From: Vicugna pacos
Lineage: Eukaryota; Chordata; Mammalia; Artiodactyla; Camelidae
Direction: 5' to 3'
NCBI RefSeq assembly: GCF_048564905.1
Contig: NC_132990.1
Coordinates: forward strand, 33,661,001 to 33,725,000
Length of the DNA: 64,000 bases
Each line of letters starts with the position of its first letter. Positions within the stretch are counted from its first letter, which is position 1. Made by a program: the position numbers and the translations under genes. Shown piece by piece: positions 11,894-23,664 of this stretch. The notes beneath the pieces are model-generated. The model did no database searches. It saw nothing but the letters and a program-made list of their open reading frames with translations, and had not been told where the DNA came from.

Positions 11894-12331
11894 TTAGAAT
11901 AGCCCTTTCAATATTTCTTTTAGCATGGGTTTAGTGTTGCCAAACTCCTGCAGCTTTTTTTTGTCTGTGAAACTCTTTATTTCTCCTTCTATCCTAAAGG
12001 ATAGCCTTGCTGGATAAAGTATCCTAGGCTGCATCTTTTTTTCATTCAGGGCTTTGAATATATCTTTCCACTCCCTCTGGCCTGTAGTGTTTGTGTAGAG
12101 AAATCAGCTGAGAGCCTTATGGGGGTTCCCTTGTAATTCACTCTTTGCTTTTCTCTTGCTGCCTTTAGAATCATTTCTTTATCCTTGACTCTGGCCATCT
12201 TGATTATGATATGTCTTGGTGTGGGTCTATTTGGATTCTTCCTGCTTGGGACCCTTTGAGCTTCCTGTACCTGGATATCTGATTCCTTCTTTAAGTTTGG
12301 GAAGTTTTCAGTCATGATTTCTTCAAAAACC
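11894..12331 (-). pseudogene. L1 ORF1 protein, C-terminal fragment
   Basis: The fragment encodes the C-terminal part of the L1 RNA-binding chaperone. It includes ENFPNLKKES, RPTPRHIIIKMARVKDKE, ILKAAREKQRVNYKGTPIRL and SADFSTQTLQAR. After LQAR the frame shifts, and the remaining conserved stretch (KALNEKKMQPRILYPARLSF to KEILKGLF) continues in another frame to a stop at 11894-11896. The N-terminal coiled coil is missing because the insertion is 5'-truncated here. Confidence 0.88.
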
Positions 12332-12349
12332 TTAGAAAATTTTCTTCTT
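12332..12349. repeat. Target-site duplication of the young L1, right copy
   Basis: Identical to 7408-7425. It marks the truncated 5' end of the element. Confidence 0.95.
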
Positions 12350-12769
12350 CAACGAATCACTTAGTTGTATAAACTTATTTTAGTTGATTCCATAATTTTG
12401 ATCTTAGAGATATATAATGTGTCCTATGAATATCTAATTTGCCTATTAAACTACCAGTTTCAACATTGGTGCTTTGTTTTTGGTTTGTTTGGAATGTTCA
12501 ATTTGTCCTGTAAGATTTTTCACATGTGTAGAAAGTAGAAAACTTTAGGATAACTGACATTTTTGTTTACCTATAACCTGAACAAGTTGGAACATAATTT
12601 AAACAGAGCACCTGTCTTCTTTGCCAAAGCAAATCAGAGGAATTCTCTATCTGTGCTAACAATACATCTCAGTATAATAGATCTCAATTTATAGCGAAGC
12701 CTTCTTGCCATCAGTATCAAAGAAAGAGAAACTTCAAGGTCCAGATAAAAATTGTTATTTGTAGTCTCA

Positions 12770-13025
12770 ATTGGTCAAGATAGTCTTTCCAAAGGAAGTG
12801 ACTTTGAAGCTAAGATTCAAAGAACAGAGATGACCAGTGAGGGAATAAAAGGAAGTATTTTCTGAGGGAAGTGTGTTTGTGAAGACCTGGCGTGACAGAG
12901 AACGTGGTGGGTTTAAGGAACGAAACAGGGTTGAAATGGCTGGAGGAGACAGTGGCCAAGATGAATGGTGAGAGCTGACGTGGAGTGTTAGGTGAGCACT
13001 GGTTGAGCAACATAAGCATCTTAGG
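12770..13025 (-). mobile_element. L2 fragment, antisense
   Basis: Blocks gaagtgactttgaagctaag and gaaacagggttgaaatggct, with a gtggccaagatgaatggtg-like block, follow the antisense L2 order seen also at 57205-57760. Confidence 0.6.
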
Positions 13026-13089
13026 TTTTCAATAATAACTCATTTTGAAGTTGTCCCCCTTTCTACTTTGTTAAAAATCCAGTTGCAAC

Positions 13090-13295
13090 AATGAATCATC
13101 ATACTAGTAGCTGCCGTCTGCTGAGCACCTACTGTGTGCCATTCCTTGTGATTGGTGCTTGGCTCATTATTTCTAACGCTTGCATAACAACTCCGCTAGG
13201 GTTGGTAGTATTATTACAAGTGAGAAAACTGAGACTCAAAAGAATTTAAATAACTTGCTTTGGCTAATAGTTATTTGGCCTTGACAGCCTTTGCT
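13090..13295 (-). mobile_element. MIR SINE, antisense
   Basis: The + strand reads gctgagcacctactgtgtgc, ggctcattatttctaacgct, ggttggtagtattatta, and gtgagaaaactgagactcaa. This is the reverse complement of MIR. Confidence 0.82.
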
Positions 13296-13299
13296 TGTA

Positions 13300-15670
13300 T
13301 TTGAGAAGTACATTCTGAGGTCGTAATTACAAAATGTATGTGTGTGAGATTGATGTTGTATTTCTTTTGGGAGTGGGATATATTTGTATTGTCCTTGAAC
13401 AAATGATTCATTTTTTTCAAAGTCTTCTTTCATGGGACTAGGAAATGCTGGGCCAGTAGGTGCTCAGTTTGTATTGAAAGAATATAGGAAGTAACACAAG
13501 CACTTGAGTTCTTCTGACTGAATCCTTGTACGTGGAGGGGAAAGGGCTTGGGTCTTGTCCACTTTGCCTCCCCCTCCCCCTAACTGCAGGTCCTGAGATG
13601 CCTTTGTGGAACCTCCAGAGGGTATGCGGTATGCAAGTTAAGAATCATTTCCTCTCCTGGACTCTTTTGTAACCAGGTTATTGTTCATTAAAAATTTTCA
13701 AACTCAATACCTATTAAACCTGCATATCATAAGGTTAATTTCATGGAACACTTAACATAACTTTTCTATCCCCCCAAAAAGATCATTTTGCCCTTCCCTT
13801 TATTCAGGACTGATTTTAGAAATAAGACACACATGTAATGCCAGTGCCTGTTTATTTTCTGTAAAAACTTGTGTTGATATCATTTAAAGCCTTTTCCGCT
13901 GAGACACTGATGGTTCATTTTTCTTACTGCCCTTACAGCTGATAGACTTCCTACTGAGAGCAAATCAGAACCACCCTCTTTGTCCTGGCTACCTAATAGT
14001 TCAGTGCTAAATCCTAAACCTGGTGTGCAATTCATATATATACCTTCCTTCAGCCGTGATTGTTTTTTAGCTGAGAGTTAGACACAAGATATCTGACTTC
14101 AGAACCTGAGCTCTTAAGCCCCGCCCTCAGAAATAAAGCAGTCAGATGAGTTATAACAAGATAACTTACATGGTATAAGCCCACATAGGACGTAGGAGTA
14201 CTAAACATGGCAGTCTCAGGCTCATGGCAAAGACCACAATGATACACTTTATGTCCATAAGGGTTAATTTTAGTTCTAGGAATCACAGTGCATTTTTGAA
14301 GATCTTAGGAGCAAAGCTAGCAAAGCAGGTGCATCTAGGGTATAAAGGACTGCTTGAGCAAAGTAAATAGCAAGAAAAAAATTATAAACCTTGAACTTCC
14401 TAAAGCCCTCTCTAAACTCGGACTCTATGTATGAACATCAGTAATTATAGATCCTAAAAGAAAAGAGGGAGAACATGATAAAATCAATGTAGTAAAACAT
14501 CATTTAGATAATCTGGGAGACGGGTAATTTGGGAATATTTTATGTAACTTGTATCTTTTCTAGAAGCCTACAGTTATATACAATTTTTTTTTTTTGAAAT
14601 AGGTAACTTTACCAGCCTGAGGTAAGTTTGTTAAGTGACAATTAGAGCTACTAATCATAATGTTATGTTCAACAGACATGGGTACTTATTTAATATTTTA
14701 TCTATAAATAAATACAACCTGGAAGTTTGCCTAATACGTATGCTAAGCAACGAAAGTTCTTCTAAAAAGTATTCCAAATTTAAACTACTTTGCCTCACCT
14801 CAACGAATCAATGTTTAAAAAAAGGAAAGAAAAAAGTGTAGAGGAAAATCAGTTTTGAGCTTTTTGCCCAGTTCTGTACATTCCCCATTACTCTCCAGCC
14901 CTGATGGTTATGACTAAGAAAATCAATACATGCATAAATAAAAAAGCCTAAATAACAGATAAAGCAAATAATCAATTAAAAATAATTGGGGCTATTTTAA
15001 GTCTCTTTAAAAAACTTGTACAAAGAATTGGTGGTACAGTTGAGGACTGTAAAAATCTGGTTGCTAGAAAATGCAAACTAAATTATTCTCAAAAAAAGAC
15101 TGAAGTATTAGGAAGTAGGAACTAGGTACTAAACTCAAAAAAGATAATTAGCCAGCTTGTGGCTTTGATTTTGGTTTTAATTAATAGCAGTATATACCCG
15201 TATAGTATGAAGGCCTGTTTACCCATTCCCATCCCACCCTTTGAGGAGAACCAAGTTCATCAAATCAATTGATTATCAGGCTTTAAAAAAGTTAAACTTA
15301 CCCAAATTCATATTATTATTGATATAGGGAAAGGGGTGGGATATAGACTTTTTATTAAATAAAAGGTATAATTTTTATCTTCTTATAATTGTAATATTTA
15401 TAGAGTGCTTTAAAAGATTATCTTGTATTTCCATAAGGTGTAATTTTAATGGATGATAAAAAGTATGCCTTAAAACTGAAAATACTAATGTACAGGGCTT
15501 TTTATTTTTGGTTTATAAGTTAGTCAAGCTGTTTTTCATAAATCTGTATAGCTAACCAAAGCCGTGATTGTTTTTTCCTCTGTCTCCCTTTACCTCTTGG
15601 TGTTTCTGGGTTATTAAGTATTGATAGCTTTGGATTCTATAAAGTCTGTGCTTTCTTATTAGCAATTTCA
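13300..15670. other. Intron, nothing recognised
   Basis: About 2.4 kb of AT-rich sequence without a named repeat or plausible gene. Open frames here are short and show no family resemblance. Confidence 0.5.
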
Positions 15671-15690
15671 GCATTTAAAAATAGTAGGAT

Positions 15691-15899
15691 AAATTTGGAA
15701 ATTCGAGATTTGCAAATGTTAGCCACTATGTATAAAAACAGGTAAAAAACATTTATTTTGTGTAGTACAGGGAACTATATTCAATATCTTGAAATAAAAA
15801 AGAATATGAAAATGAATATATATGTATATACATGACTGGGACATTGTGCTGTACACCAGAAATTGGCACATAGTAACTGACTATACTTCAATTTAAAAA
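15691..15899 (+). mobile_element. L1 3' UTR tail, short insertion
   Basis: It comprises only the last ~210 bp of the mid-age L1 type, from aaatttggaaattcgagatt to the A-run at 15894-15899. It is flanked by aatagtaggat (15680-15690) and aatggtaggat (15900-15910), a target-site duplication with one mismatch. Confidence 0.85.
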
Positions 15900-16789
15900 A
15901 ATGGTAGGATTAAAGAAGAGAAACAAAATAAGAAAAATTATACTTTAGAAAAGACAGCACTTGAAATGTAAGAAGAAAGGTGATTCTTCAATAAAAGTAC
16001 TTATTAATAGAATAAGGTTTGAAGAGGCACTGTCCCATCTGCAAGTCTCAAGGTAACTTTGTATCTCATCACGAGCAGAATTAAATTTGCAGAATAACAC
16101 GAGGGCTTTTTTATGTAAATGAAATTATAAATGGAATAACTAAGAAAAATTATTTCTGAAGTTTTGGACAGTGCTAGTAAACAAGTTAATTTTACTATGA
16201 ATGAACCTAAGCTTTAGTTCTTAGTAATAATATTTTTTCCGAGTTTCTTACGAGACTAGCCAGACCACTGGTTGTAGTCCTGTTTATGACCCTTAGTAAC
16301 ATAATTATTCTATGCAAAGCCTTTTTACCAGTAATTTTTCTTTCTCTTTTGTTATTGTGCTTATTTTCAAGGCTTTGCTTTGACATTGAGGTTCACTAAG
16401 TCACTAAGGTGTTTATTGCCTGTGGTTCATTGAGCTGGTAGACAGTTATACATTTAAAACTCATGATTACTCTTAATTTTCCCTAGAAAATTTATAGAAA
16501 TTGTTTATTTAGCTTTTTATTTTATTTAGATATTAAAAATAACAAAGCAAAAGAGCAACAGAGAACTCTATCTAGGAAAAAAATAAATGACCTGGGAAAG
16601 CTCATGTAGTAAGCAACACCCATGCTCTTTAAATGGCCGGTATGAAAATAGATTACTGACATTGCTAATTGATCTCAGTAGACAACTTACTTCACATTGG
16701 AAAATGGTTTTGATGTTTGTTTTTCTGCTTCCTATGAAGCAGTAATATTGCTCTGAAATGTTAGAGATATGGACTAAAGGAACGGTGAC

Positions 16790-16935
16790 TTGAATTTGAT
16801 CTCAGGGGGTGTGAGTGGGTCTGAACTCCAGGTGTGCCACTTACAAGCTACCTGGTATTGAGCAAGTCAGTTTAACCTCCCTGTCCTTTAGTCTCCATAA
16901 CTGTGTTACGGGAGCTCATTAGGCAAATATTGATT
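16790..16935 (+). mobile_element. MIR SINE, sense
   Basis: Contains ggtctgaactccaggtgtgc, cacttacaagctacctgg, gagcaagtcagtttaacctc and cctgtcctttagtctccata. Confidence 0.75.
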
Positions 16936-17159
16936 AAACATCTGTTGTGCCAGGACCTTTGCTTGAAATTGGCGTATATAAGGTTAGATCAAAGAGACTG
17001 ACAGATGAACAGAAGGTACACAGCGAACGGTGATGCCTGAAGTATATATACGGAGCTATAGGAGTGAAAAACTATACATAATATAATTTGGATGAATCAG
17101 CTAATGGATGGGGGCAATTGTGGGGAACTTCCTGAAGAAGACACTACCTTGAGGAAGTA

Positions 17160-17290
17160 CCACCCAGCCTTAGTTTCCTTATCTTTGAAATAGATCATTT
17201 ACCCAGAATTGTTACTAGGATCAAATGAGAAAATCATTGTAATGGGGCTGTGTAAACTGCAAAGCATTTTAAGATATGAGGACAGATGAC
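17160..17290 (+). mobile_element. MIR fragment, sense
   Basis: Contains cttagtttccttatctttga followed by ttgttactaggatcaaatga and ctgcaaagcatttta, the 3' half of MIR. Confidence 0.6.
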
Positions 17291-17799
17291 TCATTCATAA
17301 ACCAGACACTGCTAGGAAGTGGAGGTAGGAAAATGATTGCAAAGAGTAGTGTTTCTCAAAGTGTGATATATGGATATTTTCTTAGGAATCCACTCTGTGT
17401 GTATATATTTATTTGGATAATCTTTATAATGAAACTATGAACATATTCTAAATTACCTTAATTAATACATTATAACTGAATCATTCAATTTCCGTGGCTT
17501 TTCATGGTTTAAATTTTCTTTGGTGCTAGATTAAACTACTGTAATTTGGGGGAGCTTATAAAGAGGAACAGAACTAGCCTTAATATGAAAAGGACCACAT
17601 CTAAATGACATGACGGATAGATGGAATACAAAGCAGCTTAATCATAATAGTTGGCCCCCAGACTCATTGTTCATGGTTTGGTTTGTGTTTGTGCATGTTT
17701 TAATAATACTGTGTTGAACACTAGAGGTCAGTAGTCCTCATCCCAGGGAAGCATGGCTGATCCCCAAACTAAAGTCAAGTCTTTGTTATGCATTCTCCT

Positions 17800-18003
17800 A
17801 GCCCCCATGTACCTTTCTGTCACAGACCATTTCACTGCTGTGTTTTTAATTGGTTTATGTGATTAGTGTCTTTCCCCAAAACTAAATTGTGAATTGACCC
17901 AGACACTGTCTTCTTTTGCTCCCATTATGGTACAACCTGGCACATGTGATCTGTCTGACACGTAATAGGTGCTCAATAAGTGTTTGCTGAATTAATGAAT
18001 GAA
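17800..18003 (+). mobile_element. L2 3' end, sense
   Basis: It ends with the characteristic ggtgctcaataagtgtttgc-tgaatt-aatgaatgaa tail, preceded by acaacctggcacatg. Confidence 0.75.
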
Positions 18004-18325
18004 CCAGTAATACTAAAGTGCGTTCTAAATTAATAGTGATGGAAAATACTTAATTACAAGTTTAGCGTTAAATGTGCACATGCACACACTCCTTTTTAAA
18101 CACTGTCATTTTTGAATAGTGTAAATTGTCACTATCATGTCTCCAGTGCAGAACTTCTACATCCTATGTTTGTACCAGATTTATTAGAGTACGAAAAAGA
18201 CGTGTTAGAATATATACTTAACTTTTTTTTTTTTTACTAAAAATAGGAAATAGGTCAAAGATATGAGTAATTACATGTACCACATGTATAAATGTGGCAT
18301 CCTGAGGAAGAGAGGTTAATGGTAG

Positions 18326-18336
18326 CCCCCTCACTT
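18326..18336. repeat. Target-site duplication, left copy
   Basis: ccccctcactt, identical to 20495-20505. It abuts the 3' end of the antisense L1. Confidence 0.8.
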
Positions 18337-18855
18337 TAAAATTTTTTAATTTATTTATTTTGTTTATTTTTCTTGAAATATAGTTGATGTACAATATTTT
18401 GCTAATTTCAGGTGTGTAACATAGTGGTTTGACATTTGGATACCTAACAAAATGATCACCGTAAGTCTAGTAACCATCTGTCACCATATGAAGTTATTAC
18501 AGTATTATTGACTATATTCCCTATGCTGTACATTACATCCCTATGCCTTATTTGTTTTATAACTGAAAGTTTGCCCCTCTTAATCCCCTTCATCTGTTTC
18601 ACCCGTCTCCCCACCCTCTCCCCCTCTGGCAACCACCAGTTTTTTTCTCTGTACCTATGAGTCTGTCTCTGATTTTGTTTGCTCATTTGTTTTGTGTTTT
18701 AGAGACGACATATAATGAAATCATGTAGTACTTGTCTATGTCTGTCTTACTTCAGTTGGCATAATATCCTATAGATCCACTATGTTGTCACAGATGTCAA
18801 GATTTCATTCCTTTTGTGGCTAATATTCCATTACACACACACACACATACATACA

Positions 18856-18889
<34 letters not shown>

Positions 18890-20494
18890 CATACCACCAT
18901 CATCTTTATCCATTCATCTGTCAGTGGGGACTTAGGTTGCTCCCATTGTTTGGCTATTGTAAATAATACTGCAATGATCATAGGGATGCATATGTCTTTT
19001 CAAAGTAGGGCTTTTATTTTCTTCAGGTGAAACTTAGAATTAGTAAACATAGAATTGCTGGATCATATGGTAGTTCTATGTTTAATTTTTTGAGCAATCT
19101 CCATACTGTTTTCTGTAGCAGCTGTACCAGTTTACAACAGTTCCCTTTTGTCCACATCCTTGCCAACACTTGGTATTTGTCCTTACGATGATAGCCATTC
19201 TCAAAGGTATGAGGTGATAGTTCGCTGTGGTTTTGATTTGCATTTCCCTGATTAGTGATTTTGAGCATCTTTTCATATGTCTGTTAGCCATCTGTATACT
19301 TTCTTTAGAAAAATGTCTATTCAGGTTTTGTGCCTATTTTTAAAATTGGATTGTTTGTGTTTTTTTAATATTGAGTTATATGAGTAATTTATATATTTTG
19401 AATATTTGAACCCTTTATGGGATGTGTCTTTTGAAAATATCTTCTCGCATTCAGTAGGTTGCCTTTTCATTTTGCTGGTGGTTTCCTTCACTGGGCAAAA
19501 GCTTTTTTGTTTTTATATATTCCCATTTGTTTATTTTTGCTTTTGTTGTTCTTGCCTAAGGAGAGAGATCCAAAAAATATTACTAAGATGATGTCAAAGA
19601 GTTTACTGCCTGTATTTTCTTCTAGGAGTTTTATGGTTTCAGGTTTTACATTTAAGTCTTTAATCCATTTTGAGTTTGTTATTGTATATGGTGTGAGAAA
19701 ACAGTATAGTTTGATTCTTTTGCATGTGGCTGTCTAGTTTTCCCAGCACATTTCATGAACAGAATATCCTTTCCCCGTTGTGTATTCTTGGTGCTCTTGT
19801 CAGGGATTAGGTGACTGTAGAAGCATGGATTTAATCTAGGCTCTGTTCTTTTGATCTATGCATCTGTTTTTGTGCAAGTGCTGAACAGTTTTGATTACTA
19901 TAGCTTTCATGAAAAGTACTGATTTGAATCAGGGAGCATAACACCTCCAGGTTTGTTGTTCTTTCTCAGAATTGTTTTGGCTCTTCAGGGTCTTTTGGGT
20001 TTCATACATCTTATAAGACTTTTTGTTCCATTTCTGTGAAAGATGCCATTGGTATTTTGATAAGGATTGCATTACGTCTGTAGATTGCTTTGGGTGGTTA
20101 GGACATTTTAACAATATTAATTCTTCCATTCCATGAGCATGGTATATCCTTCCATTTCTTTTTGTCTTCTTCAGTTTCTCTCGTCAGTGTCTTATAGTTT
20201 TCAGAGTACAGGTCTTTTTACTCCTTGATTAAATTTATTTTTAGCTGTTTTATTCTTTCTGATGCAATTGTAAATGGAATTGTTTTCTTACTTTCTTTTT
20301 CTGATAGACTGTTACTAATGTATAGAAATGCATTAGATTTCTGTAAATTAATTTTATGTCCTTCAACTTTACTGAATTCATTTACTAGTTCTAACAGTTT
20401 ATTAGTGGAATCTTTTATTTTTTTTTTTGTATAGTACCCATAGGAGGAGGCAAGCCTGGGATCTTTCTACTCCACCACCTTGATCCCCCTCCCA
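18337..20494 (-). mobile_element. L1 with retained 5' end and large internal deletion
   Basis: On the minus strand the element has an old-type 3' UTR, the C-terminal part of ORF2 and part of the reverse-transcriptase region (to about 20433). It then jumps to about 55 bp that resemble the L1 5' UTR start (caaggtggtggagtagaaag followed by ctcctcctatggg). The 5' UTR remainder, ORF1, the endonuclease and half of the RT are missing. An 11-bp direct repeat, ccccctcactt, lies at 18326-18336 and 20495-20505. This indicates that both outer ends are the original insertion borders. Many small lesions show it is older than the 7426-12331 copy. Confidence 0.85.
18832..18893. repeat. (CA)n(TACA)n microsatellite inside L1 ORF2
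   Basis: About eight CA units followed by about ten TACA units. It lies just before the 'ccaccat..tctttatccattcatctg' block of the L1, where other copies have a short tata-type stretch. Confidence 0.95.
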
Positions 20495-20505
20495 CCCCCT
20501 CACTT
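20495..20505. repeat. Target-site duplication, right copy
   Basis: ccccctcactt, identical to 18326-18336. It abuts the L1 5'-end-like sequence. Confidence 0.8.
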
Positions 20506-21059
20506 ATTTGTTGCATTTTCTATGTTTCTAGTAAGGTAGATTAGCAGATTATATGGTCTCATTTTAATTAAAATAACTTCATAATATGGAAAATCAGTTT
20601 TAAAACTTTCAACATATAGCCTACAGATTGAAGATAGCACGAATATTGCAAGCAGAAACAAGATGGCAGAATGAACACTTCTCTAATTCTTTGACAGTTA
20701 CATAGAAATGTCTATTTAGACAGTCACTATCTAAATGATAAATTGACTCCACAACTTCTAAGTACTAAGAATATTTTTAAGTGGACGTATGTCCACTATC
20801 TTCAGTAATGAATCTCTCACCTAAGTGTGTATTATACTATTAGATTAGCTAGTGAACTTGCCTCATTTAACAAGACCTTTTATTATTTGATCTTGAACTC
20901 TTTATTTTATAATTTCTATTTTCTGTATGTTTTATAGAGTGTGTACTTCTATAGAACACATATGTAATTTTTTTAAGGAAGAAAGGAAAATTATTTAAAG
21001 TGTGCAAACAAGTGAACTAAAATTTTGCTTGCCGTGCTATCACTTTGTAAAAAAGGTAC

Positions 21060-21900
21060 TATTTACATACAATAATATACATCATTTAAGTATACTTTTC
21101 AGTGAGTTTTGACAAATATATATATGTGTGTGTATACATATACACACGCGCGCGTGTGTGCGCGCACACACACATGTACTTGTATAAACACCATCACAAT
21201 AAAAATATAGAACATATTCATCACCCCAGATAGTTTCCTCATGCCTCTTTGCTCTCATTTCCTCCCTTCCCCCATTTCCAGCTCCAGAAAATACTGATCC
21301 ACTATTACTTAGATTGTTCTGTCTTTTCTAGAATTTCAAATAAATAAAATCATGCGACATATACTCTTTTGTGTTGGGCTTCCTTCACTCAACATAGAGT
21401 TTTGGAGGTTTGTCCATGTGTTTATATCTCTCAGTGGTTCTTTTCCTTTTCATTGATGAATAACATTCCATTATAATAATATATCCCAGTTTGCTTATCC
21501 ACTCACCTATTGTTGAACATTTGGTTTATTTCCAGTTTTGAACATTCATGTATTAAGTCTTTGTGTGAATGTATGTTTTTATTTTTCTTGGATAAATACC
21601 TAGGGGTGGACTTGTTGGGTCATATGGTATGTGTTTGTTTACCCTTCTATGCACCTGCCATACTATTTTCCAAAGTGGTTATATCATTTTATATTCCCAC
21701 CAGTACTGTATGAGAGTTCTAGTTGCTTGACATTCTTATCAAACTTGGAATTATCAGTGTTTTAAATTTTAGCCATGCTAGTGAGTCATATAGTGATATT
21801 TCATTGTAGTTTTAATTTACATTTCTCTGATAACTAGTGATGTTAAGCATCTTTTGTGCTTATTGGCCAACTGTATATATCTTAATAATTTAGTAACTAC
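21060..21900 (-). mobile_element. Old L1 (L1M-type), ORF2 end and 3' region, antisense
   Basis: The + strand shows the usual antisense L1 series: catcaccccagatagtttcc, gtttgtccatgtgtttatat, attccattataataatat, ttgaacatttggtttatttc, gggtcatatggt, attcccaccagta, and catttctctgataactagtg. It is strongly diverged and must be far older than the two best-preserved copies. An alternating purine-pyrimidine tract lies at 21116-21179. Confidence 0.82.
21116..21179. repeat. 64-bp strictly alternating purine-pyrimidine tract with CG core
   Basis: Every step from 21116 to 21179 alternates purine and pyrimidine. The tract runs through AT, GT, TACATA, ACACGCGCGCGTGTGTG and CGCGCACACACA blocks. It holds six CpGs within about 20 bases, in an otherwise CpG-poor region. 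Such tracts are classic candidates for left-handed (Z) DNA. Confidence 0.95.
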
Positions 21901-22669
21901 TTCCTTAGGGAAGAGAAAATTTAATAATGATTAGTAAGCTTAGGTCAGATTTATGTTTTCAGTAAGAAATAAATAGAATTATACAATAAAATGCCATGAG
22001 ATGTTTGATTTTAGAAATCCTCTTATCAGCTTGTATTAAGAAACCTGAGAATTTATGAGTAGACGGTGTGCTAATTCTAAACAACCTATAAACACAGAGT
22101 GATTGCAGTGTGCCATGGCCAGAGCTGGACAGAATCAGCAAGCTGCAGTGTGGTGAGGGCCTACGCACTGGGACTCAGAATCAAGGTAGATTGGCAGTCC
22201 GGTGCAGTTCATCCTGACACAGGATTGACCATGAGAGTGTAATAATGTTACCCTCTGGGAGCACAGAAGATATTGTCCTTCACTCTGACTGGGATTTAAT
22301 GGCCTTCAAAATGGAGGTGACAGTTCTGTAGAGAGATTAATAGTAATCTTAAATCTGTAGAACTTTCTATTTGGCCGTGAGATTTCTAACATTCAGGTAA
22401 TATTTTAGTGAATCTCTGTAGAGAGCATGAATAAATATTAGTCACTGAAGCTTGTTGCTTGGAACATAGAGAGTAATGGTTATAATATACATACTGCAAA
22501 TATTGTGGATAATATTTATGAGATAAATAACTTTTTTGTTCCAATTTTGTTCATGAACCTTGTATCATGACATAATTGTTGTTAATGCTAACTTTATGAC
22601 TGAAGCCGAAAGAGATCTTAAATGTCTTTTGTCCCATTGGGTTTTTTTAACCTGTATTTTTAAAAAATT

Positions 22670-23340
22670 AGTTTGTGATTAAAATAAAACTTATCATCAT
22701 AACTATTTTAAGTATACAATGTACAGTTCATTAGTGTTAAGTAAATTCATTGTTATGTAACCACTCTCAAGAACTCTGTATCTTGGAAAACTGAAACTCT
22801 ATGCTCATTAAACAGCACCTCCCCATTTCCCCTGGTAACCTCTATTCTACTTTCTGTCTCTAAGAGTTTGACTACTCTAGGTACTCATATAAGTGGAATC
22901 ACATAGTATTTGTCTTTTTGTGATCAGTTTATATCACTTAGCATAATGTCCTCAAGGTTTTTCTATGTGTCAGAATTCCTTCCTTTAAGGCTAATATTGC
23001 ATTGTACGTATACACCACATTTTGTTTATCTGTTCATCTGTTGAGACACTTGAGTTGCTTCTAGCCTTTGACTGTTGTGAATAGTGCTGCTATGAACATG
23101 AATGTATAAGTATTTCTTTGAGGACCTGCTTTCCATTCCTTTTGGGTATATACCCAGAAGTGGAATTGCTGGATCATATGGTTATTCTATTCTTAATTTT
23201 TTGAGAAATTGCCATACTGTTGTCTACACCGGCTGCACCATTTTACATACCTACTACAGTACACAAGGGTTCCAGTTTCTCCACATCCTCATCAACACTT
23301 GTTATCTTCTTCTTTTTTTCAGTAATAGTTATTTTAATAA
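22670..23340 (-). mobile_element. Old L1 (L1M-type), ORF2 end and 3' region, antisense
   Basis: The antisense L1 landmarks are in order: ccccatttcccctggtaac, ctctaagagtttgactac, gtggaatcacatagtatttg, cttagcataatgtcctcaag, tgctgctatgaacatgaat, gggtatatacccagaagtgg, attgctggatcatatggt, and tttctccacatcctcatcaa. It is highly diverged with no recognisable duplication at its ends. Confidence 0.85.
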
Positions 23341-23397
23341 ATGGAAGGTAATATCTGTTTTTTTTTTTATTATTATACGATGACCTGTATTTTTAAG

Positions 23398-23515
23398 TCA
23401 GTTTCTTTTCTTTTTCTTTTTCTTCTCCTAGTCTTTCTCTTCCCACCCCCCGCCTTTCCTCTCCACCTGCTCCTCCCTCTCTTTCTCTCTCCTGTCTTCT
23501 TCTCCTGCTGGCAAA
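23398..23515. repeat. Polypyrimidine tract
   Basis: C/T-rich stretch of more than 100 bases with few purines, just beyond the old L1 at 22670-23340. Low complexity. Confidence 0.85.
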
Positions 23516-23664
23516 TAAGTCTGTATGTTAAACTGATCTTCCCAGAACTCCTTGGAAAGAATGGCATTGGGAAACATACGGCTTCATCTTTGCTCACTCC
23601 TTTTATTGCTGAAGTGGCGAGGAGGAGAACAGAAAAGAGAAAAGATGGATCTATTTTGACTTTC

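Larger units (their letters stand above)
7426..12331 (-). mobile_element. LINE-1 (L1), young, 5'-truncated, antisense to RFX3
   Basis: This L1 of about 4.9 kb lies on the minus strand. Its A-tail is read as the T-run from 7424. Then come a 3' UTR of about 260 bp, a near-complete ORF2 (7696-11490), an inter-ORF region of about 400 bp and the C-terminal part of ORF1 (11894 to about 12331), where it is truncated. An exact 18-bp target-site duplication, ttagaaaattttcttctt, flanks it at 7408-7425 and 12332-12349, so both borders are fixed. The perfect duplication and the small number of coding lesions indicate a recent insertion. The 3' UTR type is shared with the short copy at 57911-58110. It is not active in this form, because ORF1 is truncated and ORF2 is interrupted. 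Confidence 0.97.

Noticed and set aside
23398-23515. Polypyrimidine tract considered as triplex-forming (H-DNA) site
   Set aside because: It is C/T-rich but lacks the mirror symmetry needed for a good triplex candidate.
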